DNA of 8,458 nucleotides from Actinomycetes bacterium (lineage in GTDB: Bacteria; Actinomycetota; Thermoleophilia; Gaiellales; Gaiellaceae), in assembly GCA_030624785.1 (NCBI GenBank), contig JAUXJK010000073.1, forward strand, positions 1 through 8,458, given 5' to 3'. A program made the translations under genes and the position numbers. Under the pieces are notes generated by a model. That model ran no database searches. It worked only from the letters and a program-made list of their open reading frames with translations, and was not told where the DNA came from. Positions 1 to 6,713 of the stretch are shown here, in pieces (within the stretch, counting starts at the first letter, position 1; every line of letters begins with the position of its first letter).

Positions 1-16
1 AGGTTCCATACTTGCC

Positions 17-33
17 AAAGGAGGCGTAGGGAG
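17..33 (+). promoter_or_regulatory. Two tandem Shine-Dalgarno-like motifs before the lipoprotein
   Basis: AAAGGAGG at 17-24 is a near-perfect anti-SD match but lies 14 bases from the ATG at 39. AGGGAG at 28-33 is five bases from the ATG and is the better spaced site. Together they fix the start at 39. No promoter can be judged in the few bases before them. Confidence 0.6.
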
Positions 34-38
34 AACAC

Positions 39-419
39 ATGATCTCTAGAAAATACATGCCGATCTTGGGAGCGGCCCTATTCTTTCTCTTCTTGCTCGT
101 AGCCTGTGGTGGCGATGGTGACGAACTACAAGCAAATGCTGGAGACGATTTCAGCGTCGCTGTTGGAGAGTCGCCGACCTTCGATGGCTGTGCTTCAAAC
201 GGCGACATCGCCAACTATCGCTGGGTGATTGTCGAAGCGCCGAGCTCCATGCAAGATGATGTCGGCAAACCGCTCAAGGAATTCGCCACGGAGTGCTCCT
301 TCACCTTGGAAGCAGCGATGATCTCCAAAGAGCTTGGCAGTTGGGTTGTTGAGCTCACGGTTAGCGATAACGCTGGCAACGCCAGCGATGACGCTGTCAG
401 CTTGGAAGTCGCAGAATGA
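39..419 (+). CDS. Small secreted lipoprotein with one PKD-like domain
   Basis: Predicted lipoprotein of 126 residues. Residues 1-23 form a short basic N-region (R4, K5), a hydrophobic core and a lipobox L20-V21-A22-C23, so the mature protein should be lipid-anchored at Cys23 on the outer face of the membrane. Residues about 31-125 read as one PKD/Ig-like beta-sandwich: an opening ANAGDD, a strand with Y60-R61-W62, and a closing strand with V103-V104-E105-L106-T107-V108-S109-D110-N111-A112-G113. Cys51 and Cys86 could form a disulfide. PKD domains usually serve in adhesion or as spacers, so no specific ligand can be named. The ATG is supported by purine-rich ribosome-binding sequence just upstream. 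Hand counts of three 60-base lines give 53-57% GC, below the rest of the window. It converges with the glycosyltransferase operon. The lipoprotein call is firm; the PKD call is likely. Confidence 0.85.
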   Translation: MISRKYMPILGAALFFLFLLVACGGDGDELQANAGDDFSVAVGESPTFDGCASNGDIANYRWVIVEAPSSMQDDVGKPLKEFATECSFTLEAAMISKELGSWVVELTVSDNAGNASDDAVSLEVAE

Positions 420-432
420 GGTAGGCGCGGGA

Positions 433-454
433 GCGGCGTTCGGCCGCATTTGGT
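433..454 (+). terminator. Weak candidate terminator hairpin after the lipoprotein gene
   Basis: GCGGC (433-437) and GCCGC (443-447) form a 5-bp stem around the loop GTTCG, starting 14 bases after the lipoprotein stop. The stem is followed by ATTTGGTT, which is only loosely T-rich. The position fits a Rho-independent terminator, but the stem is short. The rest of 420-535, between the convergent genes, holds nothing I can name. Confidence 0.25.
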
Positions 455-535
455 TCCGTGGATCCTCGGCGCCGACGCTAGTTCAGACGGAGCGCTCTTC
501 GACCTGGGCGACCGTGGGCGCTGGGGGCGCTGTCC

Positions 536-1261
536 TCATGTGCCGCCCCGTGAGTGGCGAAACGTCACGCGCAGGATGTGGTAGCCCGCCAGGACCGAGC
601 CCTTGACCGTGCCGCTCACTTTCGAGTTGCCCTCCCGGCGCACGCGCCAGCTGACGGGTATTTCGGCAAGCCGGGCCCCTTCCCGAGCGCTCTTGACAGT
701 CATCTCGGTCGGCCAGCCAAACGTCATCTCCTGCATCTCGAGCCGAACGAACAACTCGGCCCGGATGGCTCGGTACGGGCCGAGATCCGTGACCGGCACT
801 CCGTAGAGTCGGCGTATCAGCCCGGCCGAGAGCCAGTTTCCGAACCGTTGGTGTGGCGCCATCGCCCTGCCTTCGATGTGGCCGAGCACCCTCGAGCCCA
901 GGACAAGATCCGCCTCGCCGTCGATCAGGGGCTGGAGAAGACTTGGCAGCTCGTCAGCCCGTGAGCTGTGGTCACCGTCCATGTAGACGAGAAGATCAGC
1001 GCCGCGCTCGAGGGCGGCCCGGGAACCGGCCGCACAGGCGAAGCCATAGCCTCGCCTCGGTTCCGAGACAACGATTGCGCCAGCCTCCTCGGCCACCGCT
1101 GCCGTGTCGTCGGTCGAGCCGTTGTCGACGATGATGATCCACTCGACCGACTCCGCCAGGAGCTCAGCGACCAGCGATTCGAGGTTGCCCGCCTCGTTGA
1201 GGGCCGGGATGATCACGGCGGTGGTCGGAGCGCTTCGCTGAGCACCGCCGGGGTCGGTCAC
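536..1261 (-). CDS. GT2-family glycosyltransferase, DPM1-like (soluble)
   Basis: Glycosyltransferase family 2, GT-A fold, 241 residues. It probably moves a sugar from an activated donor onto a lipid carrier or glycan acceptor at the inner face of the membrane. Visible landmarks are V16-I-I-P-A-L-N-E23 (first strand and nucleotide site), V45-D46-N-G-S-T-D51 (base-binding Asp), M94-D95-G-D97 (the DxD metal site), a TDLGPYRAI motif near 160-168, and GNSKVSGTVKG near 212-222. DPM1-like bacterial enzymes found beside DUF2064 proteins carry these same landmarks. There is no C-terminal membrane segment, so it is soluble or peripheral. The start is GTG at 1261, whose GTGA overlaps the preceding gene's TGA, suggesting coupled translation. 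It is the last gene of the - strand run. Donor and acceptor are unknown; the family call is firm. Confidence 0.9.
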   Translation of the reverse strand: MTDPGGAQRSAPTTAVIIPALNEAGNLESLVAELLAESVEWIIIVDNGSTDDTAAVAEEAGAIVVSEPRRGYGFACAAGSRAALERGADLLVYMDGDHSSRADELPSLLQPLIDGEADLVLGSRVLGHIEGRAMAPHQRFGNWLSAGLIRRLYGVPVTDLGPYRAIRAELFVRLEMQEMTFGWPTEMTVKSAREGARLAEIPVSWRVRREGNSKVSGTVKGSVLAGYHILRVTFRHSRGGT

Positions 1262-1944
1262 TCAACTGGTCCACGCCGCTTCTCCAGAAAGCGACGGGTA
1301 TGTCGGCCGCGCTCGAGCAGTGCACCGAGATCGGCTTCGAGCCGGTCCAGGTCGGAAGGCTCGTCCACGTCGTGCCAGTTCGCGAGTAACGAGACACGGA
1401 CATCGGAGGCAGCCGCCACGTCAAGAGTGTCGCGGAGAACGTGCGGAGTCGACATCGTTACGTCACGGACCAGCTGCGGGTAGGCCCGCTTCCACCCGAT
1501 CAAGTAGTAGCCGCCGTCGTCAGTCGGGCCGAGGACCATGTCCACCGTCTCCTCCGCCAGCCGGGAGAAGGCCTCCGCTACATGGCGCGATGGCAGCGTG
1601 GGACTGTCGCTGTTGATAGCGACGACCTGGTCGAAGCCGCTGTTCAGGCACTGCGTCAGCACATGGTCAAGCCGCTCTCCCAATGAGGCTCCGATCTCGG
1701 GAACCTGCCCGAGATCAGGGGCGATGCGGCGGAAGTAGCCGGCGGACTCGGGTGGCCAAACCGCGACGAGTGGCGTCACACCGACGATCGAGCGGGCCAG
1801 ATCGAGTGCGTCCAGAAGGAAGCACTCGTACAGGTCGGCCGCGGACTGTGGCGTGAGCCGAGGAACGAGTCGCGTCTTCGTCGAGCCGGGCGCTGGTTGC
1901 TTGGCCATGACCACCACGGCGCGCCGTGGCGAGGACAGGCTCAC
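1258..1944 (-). CDS. TIGR04282/DUF2064 family glycosyltransferase-like protein
   Basis: A GT-A/nucleotidyltransferase-fold protein of 228 residues. The family is named TIGR04282 (DUF2064) and is often described as an rSAM- or arsenosugar-associated transferase, but its reaction is poorly established. With the GTG start at 1944 the protein opens with strand A9-V-V-V-M13 followed by A14-K-Q-P-A-P-G20 and K23-T-R-L26, the family's N-terminal loop. N111-S-D113-S-P115 is the central Asp motif and D142-D-G-G-Y-Y-L-I-G150 is the conserved glycine loop. The open frame runs on upstream to 2226, but that part is the shadow of the overlapping synthase gene. GTG 1944 overlaps that gene's TGA as GTGA and puts the family motif at the N-terminus; ATG at 1908 would cut into the motif. 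Pairing with a DPM1-like GT2 gene is a recurrent arrangement. Substrate not predictable. Confidence 0.85.
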   Translation of the reverse strand: MSLSSPRRAVVVMAKQPAPGSTKTRLVPRLTPQSAADLYECFLLDALDLARSIVGVTPLVAVWPPESAGYFRRIAPDLGQVPEIGASLGERLDHVLTQCLNSGFDQVVAINSDSPTLPSRHVAEAFSRLAEETVDMVLGPTDDGGYYLIGWKRAYPQLVRDVTMSTPHVLRDTLDVAAASDVRVSLLANWHDVDEPSDLDRLEADLGALLERGRHTRRFLEKRRGPVE

Positions 1945-3497
1945 GTGGCCGAACCCACAGTGCGTCGTTCTGCCGCACCGAAGACGGCCTCCTCGAGCTT
2001 GACCTTCTCGGCTCGGGCCTGACGACTGCGAAACACAGCCACTGACTGGCTCACCGTGAGTCCCGCGACAGCGAGTAGCCCCACGCCGAACCACGACGAG
2101 TACACGACGATCGCCCAGTTGTGGTACTGGAAGGCCAGCCAGGCCGCCGCCAGGCTGTACGCGCCGAGGGCGGTCTCTGCGTAGACGATCGGGTCGAGGC
2201 GGAGCTGGTAGCGCCGGCGCGTCCACGTGGTCCGGCGAGACTCCGCGGACTCCATCCCGAATTTGGCGGTGCGCTCGAACTCAGGATTGGGTTTCAGGAT
2301 GATCTGGGCTGCCGCCCGGACCGTGTTCAGCATGAGACCCGGACCGATCACGGTGATCGCGAGAATGCGTGGCAAGTCACGCCACCAGCGCCGCCGCTGC
2401 TGACGCTGCCCGGCAACGAGGAAGATCACGTACGCCAACGAGAACAGCGCGAACGGGTAGGCCAAGCCGAAGAAGGTCTTGAAGCCTGGGTGCTCGGCCG
2501 CCACCAGCACGACGAGCGGGTAGAGCACGGTGACGGTGAACAGCAGGAGGTGGATGCTGTAGGAGGCGAGGTGCGCGGTCGCCTGCAGCTTGACCGGGAC
2601 ACGGGCACCGGACGTCCAGATCTGAGGCACGAGCCGGATCGCGCACTCGAGCGAGCCTCTGGCCCAGCGATGCTGCTGACGCCGGAATCCCGACATCTGG
2701 GCCGGGACCTCTCCCGGGACGACGAGGTCCCGCAGGTAGTGGCCGCGCCAACCCCGTAGATGCGCCCGGTACGACAGGTCGAGATCTTCGGTCAAGGTGC
2801 GGGCCGTCCAGCCGCCGGCATCCTCGATCGCGGCGGCTCGCCAGATGCCGGCGGTGCCGTTGAAGTTGAACCAGTAGCCGCGAAGCCCCCTCGCGGACTG
2901 CTCGACCATGAAGTGCCCATCGATCGAAAGCGACTGCAGCCTCGTGAGCAACGAGTAGCCGCGGTTGAGGTGACCCCAGCGGGCTTGCACAAAGGCCACG
3001 TCCTGCTGATCGAAGTACGGCACGGTGCGGCGCAGGAAGTTGGGCCGTGGAACGAAGTCAGCATCAAAGATCGCGATGAACTCGCCCGTCGCGCTCGCCA
3101 GGCCGCACTGGAGGGCACCAGCCTTGAAGCCGCTCCGATCCGTCCGGCGCACGTGGACGATGTCGAGGCCACGGGCCTGGGCTCGCTCGACCGCAGCGGC
3201 CACGAGATCGGCTGTCTCGTCGGTCGAGTCGTCGAGCACCTGGATCTGGAGCAGCTCGCTCGGGTAGTCGAGCCGGCACGCCGCCTCGATCACCCGCTCC
3301 GAGACGTAGAGCTCGTTATAGATCGGCAGTTGGACGGTGACCCGAGGCAGCGGGCGCGTGCTCTGCGCCTCGGCCTCCGGCTCCCGGCCCCCCCGCCAGA
3401 CGACGAACGAGAGGAACGAGATGTTGGCGCCGAACGCGATGAGCAGAACGGTGGCCGCGAAGTAGACGGCGCCGGCGGTGAGGAGCACGACGTTCAA
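1941..3497 (-). CDS. Membrane processive GT2 synthase (CslA/cellulose-synthase-like)
   Basis: An integral membrane glycan synthase of 518 residues, expected to polymerise a beta-linked glucan or mannan from a nucleotide sugar and perhaps extrude it. Residues about 5-33 form one membrane segment, then comes the cytosolic GT-A domain. Its processive-GT2 motifs are all present: L88-D89-D90-S-T-D93, F144-D145-A-D147, T236-E237-D238 and Q274-Q275-H-R277-W278. F212-N-G-T-A-G-I-W-R220 followed by an AGGW turn closely resembles plant CslA/CslC (glucomannan and xyloglucan backbone) synthases. Four or five membrane segments follow (about 300-330, 338-362, 377-398, 437-482). There is no PilZ domain, so no sign of c-di-GMP control. 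The start codon is TTG at 3497; an in-frame TAG at 3522-3524 blocks extension, and the gene begins 10 bases after the DoxX stop. Family firm, product polymer unknown. Confidence 0.9.
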   Translation of the reverse strand: MNVVLLTAGAVYFAATVLLIAFGANISFLSFVVWRGGREPEAEAQSTRPLPRVTVQLPIYNELYVSERVIEAACRLDYPSELLQIQVLDDSTDETADLVAAAVERAQARGLDIVHVRRTDRSGFKAGALQCGLASATGEFIAIFDADFVPRPNFLRRTVPYFDQQDVAFVQARWGHLNRGYSLLTRLQSLSIDGHFMVEQSARGLRGYWFNFNGTAGIWRAAAIEDAGGWTARTLTEDLDLSYRAHLRGWRGHYLRDLVVPGEVPAQMSGFRRQQHRWARGSLECAIRLVPQIWTSGARVPVKLQATAHLASYSIHLLLFTVTVLYPLVVLVAAEHPGFKTFFGLAYPFALFSLAYVIFLVAGQRQQRRRWWRDLPRILAITVIGPGLMLNTVRAAAQIILKPNPEFERTAKFGMESAESRRTTWTRRRYQLRLDPIVYAETALGAYSLAAAWLAFQYHNWAIVVYSSWFGVGLLAVAGLTVSQSVAVFRSRQARAEKVKLEEAVFGAAERRTVGSAT

Positions 3498-3507
3498 ACG
3501 GGCCCCG

Positions 3508-4008
3508 TCACCACAGAAGATCTACCGGCGGCTCACCTCGAGCTTTAACCAGCAACTGGTCGACGCCGAGTTTTCGGCCCCCGTAGCCCAGGAACACGGT
3601 TACGGCAGACATGAACAGGAGGACGTACGTCCAGATCCACTCCTCGCCCCCAAAGTAAGAAAGAATGAGGTTAAAGAAGAAGAATACGGCCATGAGGCTG
3701 AAGAGGCGGGTTAGCACTCCGACTATCAGCGCCACGCCGATGGTGAATTCGGCCACAGCTTGCAATACGCCATAGGGACCGGCGAGGGGAATGACGACCG
3801 CATCGAGGAACGACTTGTAGCCCGCGAAACTGCTGCCGTTGCCGCTCTCTTCGTCGAACAGTCCGTCCAGGAATGCCTCTAGGCCGTCGGCCGTGTACAG
3901 GTCCTTCTCGAGATTGTCGGCCCACGTAACGAGAAAGATGACGCCAAGTGTGATACGCAGCAGAGCAACGGCGATCGACCCTCGGCGGTCAGTGAATGCG
4001 GCTAACAC
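3508..4008 (-). CDS. DoxX-family integral membrane protein
   Basis: Predicted DoxX/DoxD-like membrane protein, 166 residues. Four hydrophobic segments are visible: about 12-29 (with the DoxX-like LLRITLGVIFL), 73-97, 101-118 (phenylalanine-rich) and 122-142. The first is followed by W29-A-D-N-L-E-K, then a long polar loop with a DEESGNGSS stretch. DoxX-type proteins are linked to quinone redox chemistry and oxidative stress, but most members are uncharacterised. The GTG start at 4008 is preceded by AAGGGAGG at good spacing, a strong ribosome-binding site lying inside the end of the ATPase gene, so the 20-base overlap is probably real. The GT2 synthase follows after 10 bases. GC dips here (29 of 60 in 3661-3720), unlike the neighbours. 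The membrane-protein call is firm; the DoxX call is likely. Confidence 0.8.
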   Translation of the reverse strand: MLAAFTDRRGSIAVALLRITLGVIFLVTWADNLEKDLYTADGLEAFLDGLFDEESGNGSSFAGYKSFLDAVVIPLAGPYGVLQAVAEFTIGVALIVGVLTRLFSLMAVFFFFNLILSYFGGEEWIWTYVLLFMSAVTVFLGYGGRKLGVDQLLVKARGEPPVDLLW

Positions 4009-4789
4009 TCGCCCTCCCTTGGCTTGCTGGTCGGCTCTGCCTACTGCCGGTCAGAATGCTCTGGGCGCCAAAGAAACGGGCCGCATCGGCATCGACCGGA
4101 TGATGGAGGAAATCGCTCGGCGGGCCGACCTGGCGCAGCCGACCGTCAGTCAGAAACGCTATCCGATCGGCCACGGCCATGGCCTCGCCCTGATCGTGAG
4201 TGACGAACACCGTCGTGATGCCAACCGCTCGTTGGAGACGGCAGATCGTGTCGCGCAACTCCGCCCTCAGACCAGGCTCCAGGCTCGTCAGCGGCTCATC
4301 GAGAAGCAACAGCCGGGGCCGAACGACGAGCGTACGCGCCAGCGCTATGCGTTGGCGCTGGCCACCGGACAGCTCGTCAGGCCACCGGTGCTCGAAGCCC
4401 GAGAGCTGCACAGCCGAGAGCGCGTTGGCGACCCGCTCGCGCCGCTCGGAGCGTTCCACCTTGCGCAGCTTGAGGCCGAAGGCCACGTTCTCGCCGACCG
4501 TCTTGACCGGGAACAAGGCTTGATCCTGTAACACCATGACAGCGCCGCGGCGCTCGGCAGGAACAGCCAGGACGGACCGGTCGTCGAAGAGCACGTCGCC
4601 GCTGGTGGGGTGAAGGAGGCCTGCGATCAGCCTCAACGCTGTTGTCTTTCCGCAGCCTGAAGGCCCGACCAGCACCATTAGCTCGCCGGCGTTGACCGTC
4701 AGGTCGAGCCCGTCGATCGCGCGCACCGAGGACTCGTACTCCATCCCGAGGTTGCGCAACGATAGCTTCGTCACGGGCGTCCGATCCAC
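3989..4789 (-). CDS. ABC transporter ATP-binding protein (PotA/FbpC/MalK-type)
   Basis: The ATPase that drives the transporter encoded upstream, 266 residues. All core motifs are present: Walker A G42-P-S-G-C-G-K48-T-T50, Q-loop Q88, signature L140-S-G-G-Q144, Walker B L160-L-L-L-D164-E165-P166 and switch H198. The D-loop reads T-S-L-E171, with Glu in place of the usual Asp. The stretches VMVLQDQALFP, LLLLDEPLTSLE and VTHDQGEAMAVADRI are typical of the PotA/FbpC/MalK branch, not of GlnQ/HisP, the usual partners of family 3 binding proteins. There is no C-terminal TOBE domain; after about residue 240 the sequence is low-complexity and basic. The start is taken as GTG 4789, 28 bases after the binding-protein stop; GTG at codon 6 is an alternative and neither has a strong SD. 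The end overlaps the DoxX gene. Confidence 0.93.
   Translation of the reverse strand: MDRTPVTKLSLRNLGMEYESSVRAIDGLDLTVNAGELMVLVGPSGCGKTTALRLIAGLLHPTSGDVLFDDRSVLAVPAERRGAVMVLQDQALFPVKTVGENVAFGLKLRKVERSERRERVANALSAVQLSGFEHRWPDELSGGQRQRIALARTLVVRPRLLLLDEPLTSLEPGLRAELRDTICRLQRAVGITTVFVTHDQGEAMAVADRIAFLTDGRLRQVGPPSDFLHHPVDADAARFFGAQSILTGSRQSRPASQGRASVSRIH
4010..4019 (-). promoter_or_regulatory. Strong ribosome-binding site for the DoxX gene
   Basis: The - strand reads AAGGGAGGGCGA immediately before GTG 4008. The GGGAGG core is the best SD match on the - strand and decides the start. It lies within the last codons of the ATPase gene, so this start may be used independently of coupling. Confidence 0.6.
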
Positions 4790-4817
4790 AGTCGAACGCA
4801 GGGCGAACGTTCTTCTC

Positions 4818-5711
4818 TCAAGGCCAGACCTCGATCTCTCCGTCGAGCGGCAGATCGATGATCCTGTCCGGACCCTCGAACCAGCGGTCGTAGATCGCGG
4901 CGTAGGTGCCGTCGATCCAGAGTTCCTGCAGCGCCACGTTGACCTGATCGCGCCACGCGGAGTCGTTCTCCGGCATCCCGATACCGAACTGCACGGGATT
5001 GTGCCCGCCGGGCAAGAGCGTCAGATCGGGGTCGCCGGCGGCGAGCGACAGGAGCGTGACGTTGTCTTCGGAGTAACCCTCGACGGCACCGTCGCGCAGC
5101 GCCTGCATGGCAGCCAGCTTGTCGTCGAACTGAACGATCTCTGGCGCGGAGCCGCCTCGTTCGGCCACGTAGTCCTCCCAGGAGGGGATCGCCGAGCTTC
5201 CGGCGTTGGCCGCCACCCTCTGGCCGATCAACTCGTCGATCGACGAGTACGTCCCAGCTCGAACCAGGAACGACTGGTTGTCCCAGAAGTACGTAATGCT
5301 GAAGTCGATCGACTCGTCACGCGCCCGGGTGTGGTTCATGCTCGCGATCGTCATGTCAACCCGACCCTCTTGCAAGAAGCTGATCCGCGTCGTGCTGGTG
5401 ACCGGAACCAGCACTAGCTCCGACCGGAGCTGATCGGCCATCGCGTTGGCCAAGTCGATGTCGAAGCCGATCCAGGCGCCGGCGCCGTCGATGAAGCTCA
5501 TGGGAGGGTTGTCATTGCGGACGCCGACGCGAACCTGACCGGTCTCCCGCACGGTATCCAAGGTCGATGCGGCGCCGGACTCGGAGTCATTCGAGCAGGC
5601 AGCGGCAAGCGACGTAACGGCCAGGGCAGCGACCCATAGGCACCATCTGCGTCTCGCCCGCCCTTGACGCCACGCGCTGTGTCCTCGTCCTCGACGCAGA
5701 GGCCAGCGCAC
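4818..5711 (-). CDS. Family 3 solute-binding lipoprotein, polar amino acid ABC transporter
   Basis: Extracellular substrate-binding lipoprotein, about 297 residues from GTG 5711. The N-terminus is arginine-rich, then a hydrophobic core LWVAALAVTSL ends in a lipobox A-A-A-Cys39, followed by an acidic, serine-rich linker. The SBP family 3 fold follows: V-R-V-G-V-R-N-D-N-P-P-M-S-F, G82-F-D84-I-D-L-A-N-A-M, T-R109-I-S-F-L-Q-E-G-R-V-D-M (this Arg usually grips the ligand carboxylate), and ASMNHTRARDESIDFSITYF, typical of Glu/Asp-type binding proteins. A polar or acidic amino acid is the likely ligand. Start choice: the frame is open to a GTG at 5777, but nothing SD-like precedes it and it would put the lipid Cys at residue 61; GTG 5711 has GGGGAG ten bases upstream. 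The stop is 28 bases from the ATPase. Family firm, start uncertain. Confidence 0.9.
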   Translation of the reverse strand: MRWPLRRGRGHSAWRQGRARRRWCLWVAALAVTSLAAACSNDSESGAASTLDTVRETGQVRVGVRNDNPPMSFIDGAGAWIGFDIDLANAMADQLRSELVLVPVTSTTRISFLQEGRVDMTIASMNHTRARDESIDFSITYFWDNQSFLVRAGTYSSIDELIGQRVAANAGSSAIPSWEDYVAERGGSAPEIVQFDDKLAAMQALRDGAVEGYSEDNVTLLSLAAGDPDLTLLPGGHNPVQFGIGMPENDSAWRDQVNVALQELWIDGTYAAIYDRWFEGPDRIIDLPLDGEIEVWP

Positions 5712-5859
5712 GGTCGTACTGCTCCCCTGCCGGTGACGCCAGGACCTCGGCGATTTATCGGCGTCATTTTGGGCCACGGCACCCGGACCGGCGAGCGGAG
5801 TTTCATCTGTGTGTATGCGGCTGAGCTCCGTTTTCGACGATACCCGACTGCTGAGCCCA

Positions 5860-5968
5860 GATGATTAACATTCCACGAAATTGTCCCTGCCGGAGGGCCG
5901 GCTCGGCGTCTTGGCCGAGACGCACCAGGTGGCCACAGCGGCCACGGAAGTTCGTGGAATCAATCATC
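5860..5968. repeat. Structured intergenic inverted repeat with three inner hairpins
   Basis: The outer arms pair as GATGATT (5860-5866) with AATCATC (5962-5968), then after a small internal loop ATTCCACGAA (5870-5879) with TTCGTGGAAT (5951-5960), all Watson-Crick, plus two more pairs at 5881-5882 with 5948-5949. Between the arms are three small hairpins: GCCGG/CCGGC (5889-5902), CTCGGC/GCCGAG (5902-5919, sharing base 5902 with the first) and GTGGCC/GGCCAC (5929-5945). The whole could fold as a four-way junction. It lies between the second permease and the binding-protein gene, inside the presumed transcript. The arms are AT-richer than the flanks. It may be a small mobile or palindromic repeat, or an RNA element that adjusts processing or relative expression. 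The rest of 5778-5984 shows nothing I can name. Confidence 0.65.
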
Positions 5969-5984
5969 CAGGGCGCCGGTAGTC

Positions 5985-6713
5985 CTAGCCGAGCTTCGCA
6001 AGCGAATGGACGAGGTCGGCGCGCTGTAGCCGCTTTTCGCCTCGACGAGCCACTCGTGAGAGGCCGAACGCGACGACAAAGTAGAGGAGACCGACGGTCA
6101 GGTAGGTGGCGACCCAGTACGGCGCGTTCGTGACGTCCGACCCGAGCACGATGCGAGCGCTCGTCGTGAGGTCGGCAACCCCGAGAATCACCACCACCGA
6201 TGTGTCCTTGAAGAGCGTTATGGCCTGCCCGGTGAGCGCGGGCTGCATGACTCGCAGGCTGTAAGGGAGCTTGGTGTGGCCGTACACCTCCCACCGCGTG
6301 CTCCCCATGAGCCGAGCGTCATCGACCAGGTTGGTCGGCACCGTTCGCAGGCCGGTATAGATGATGTCGGCCTGATACGAGCTGCTGTAGAGGACAAGCG
6401 CAATGAACGCCGAGAGCAGCGGCGTCGACACGACTCCAAGCACGGTGGCGCTCCCGAGCAACTGATGCACGATCAACAGGAGCAGGATCAGCGGCACACC
6501 ACGGAAGACCTGGACATAGCCGGCTGCCACCCATCGAACCGCACGGGAACGACTGGTATGGGCGCTTCCGACCACGATGGCCACGGCGAAGCCGATCCCG
6601 ACACCGACTACGGCCAGCAACAGGCTCATCAGCAAGCCGCCTGGGCGGTGGCCGGGGAGCCCGATCAGCAAGTTCGGCAGGTTCCGGAGAAGGAAGTCAG
6701 CCTGTTCGGACAC
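5985..6713 (-). CDS. Amino acid ABC transporter permease (second of pair)
   Basis: Inner-membrane permease of the polar amino acid (HisM/GlnP-like) family, 242 residues. A first hydrophobic span is at about 27-49. Y66-V-Q-V-F-R71-G-V-P74 corresponds to the family's FRGTP segment after it. The cytoplasmic EAA coupling loop is around 113-145: Y113-Q-A-D116-I-I-Y-T-G-L-R-T-V-P126 followed by D-D-A-R-L-M-G137. D116 replaces the usual Glu. Further spans lie near 166-184 and 197-219. It should form a heterodimer with the permease encoded upstream. The GTG start at 6713 overlaps the first permease gene by 17 bases, so translation is probably coupled; a G-rich stretch precedes it. The protein has about 25 extra residues before the first span. 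The 109-base inverted-repeat element lies between it and the binding-protein gene. Confidence 0.9.
   Translation of the reverse strand: MSEQADFLLRNLPNLLIGLPGHRPGGLLMSLLLAVVGVGIGFAVAIVVGSAHTSRSRAVRWVAAGYVQVFRGVPLILLLLIVHQLLGSATVLGVVSTPLLSAFIALVLYSSSYQADIIYTGLRTVPTNLVDDARLMGSTRWEVYGHTKLPYSLRVMQPALTGQAITLFKDTSVVVILGVADLTTSARIVLGSDVTNAPYWVATYLTVGLLYFVVAFGLSRVARRGEKRLQRADLVHSLAKLG

Noticed and set aside
1945..2226. Upstream extension of the TIGR04282 frame to 2226
   Set aside because: It lies wholly inside the synthase coding sequence and has low-complexity composition. The family motif begins right after GTG 1944.
2121..3548. Long + strand open frames opposite the GT2 synthase (2121-2759 and 2760-3548)
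   Set aside because: They are antisense to a gene with complete GT2 motifs. Their translations are rich in Arg, Glu and Gly with no recognisable domain, as expected from shadow frames in high-GC DNA.
3839..5417. Long + strand open frames opposite the ATPase and binding-protein genes (3839-4531, 4692-5417)
   Set aside because: They are shadows of genes with intact motifs. There is no ribosome-binding site and no recognisable domain.
5860..5968. Possible integron attC site or tRNA-like gene
   Set aside because: The length and pairing are suggestive, but the outer arms lack the attC consensus ends and there is no tRNA T-loop or anticodon arm. No integrase is in the window.
5803..6294. Open frame of 163 residues on the - strand across the permease end and intergenic region
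   Set aside because: It runs out of frame with the permease and through the inverted repeat; its composition is that of a shadow frame.
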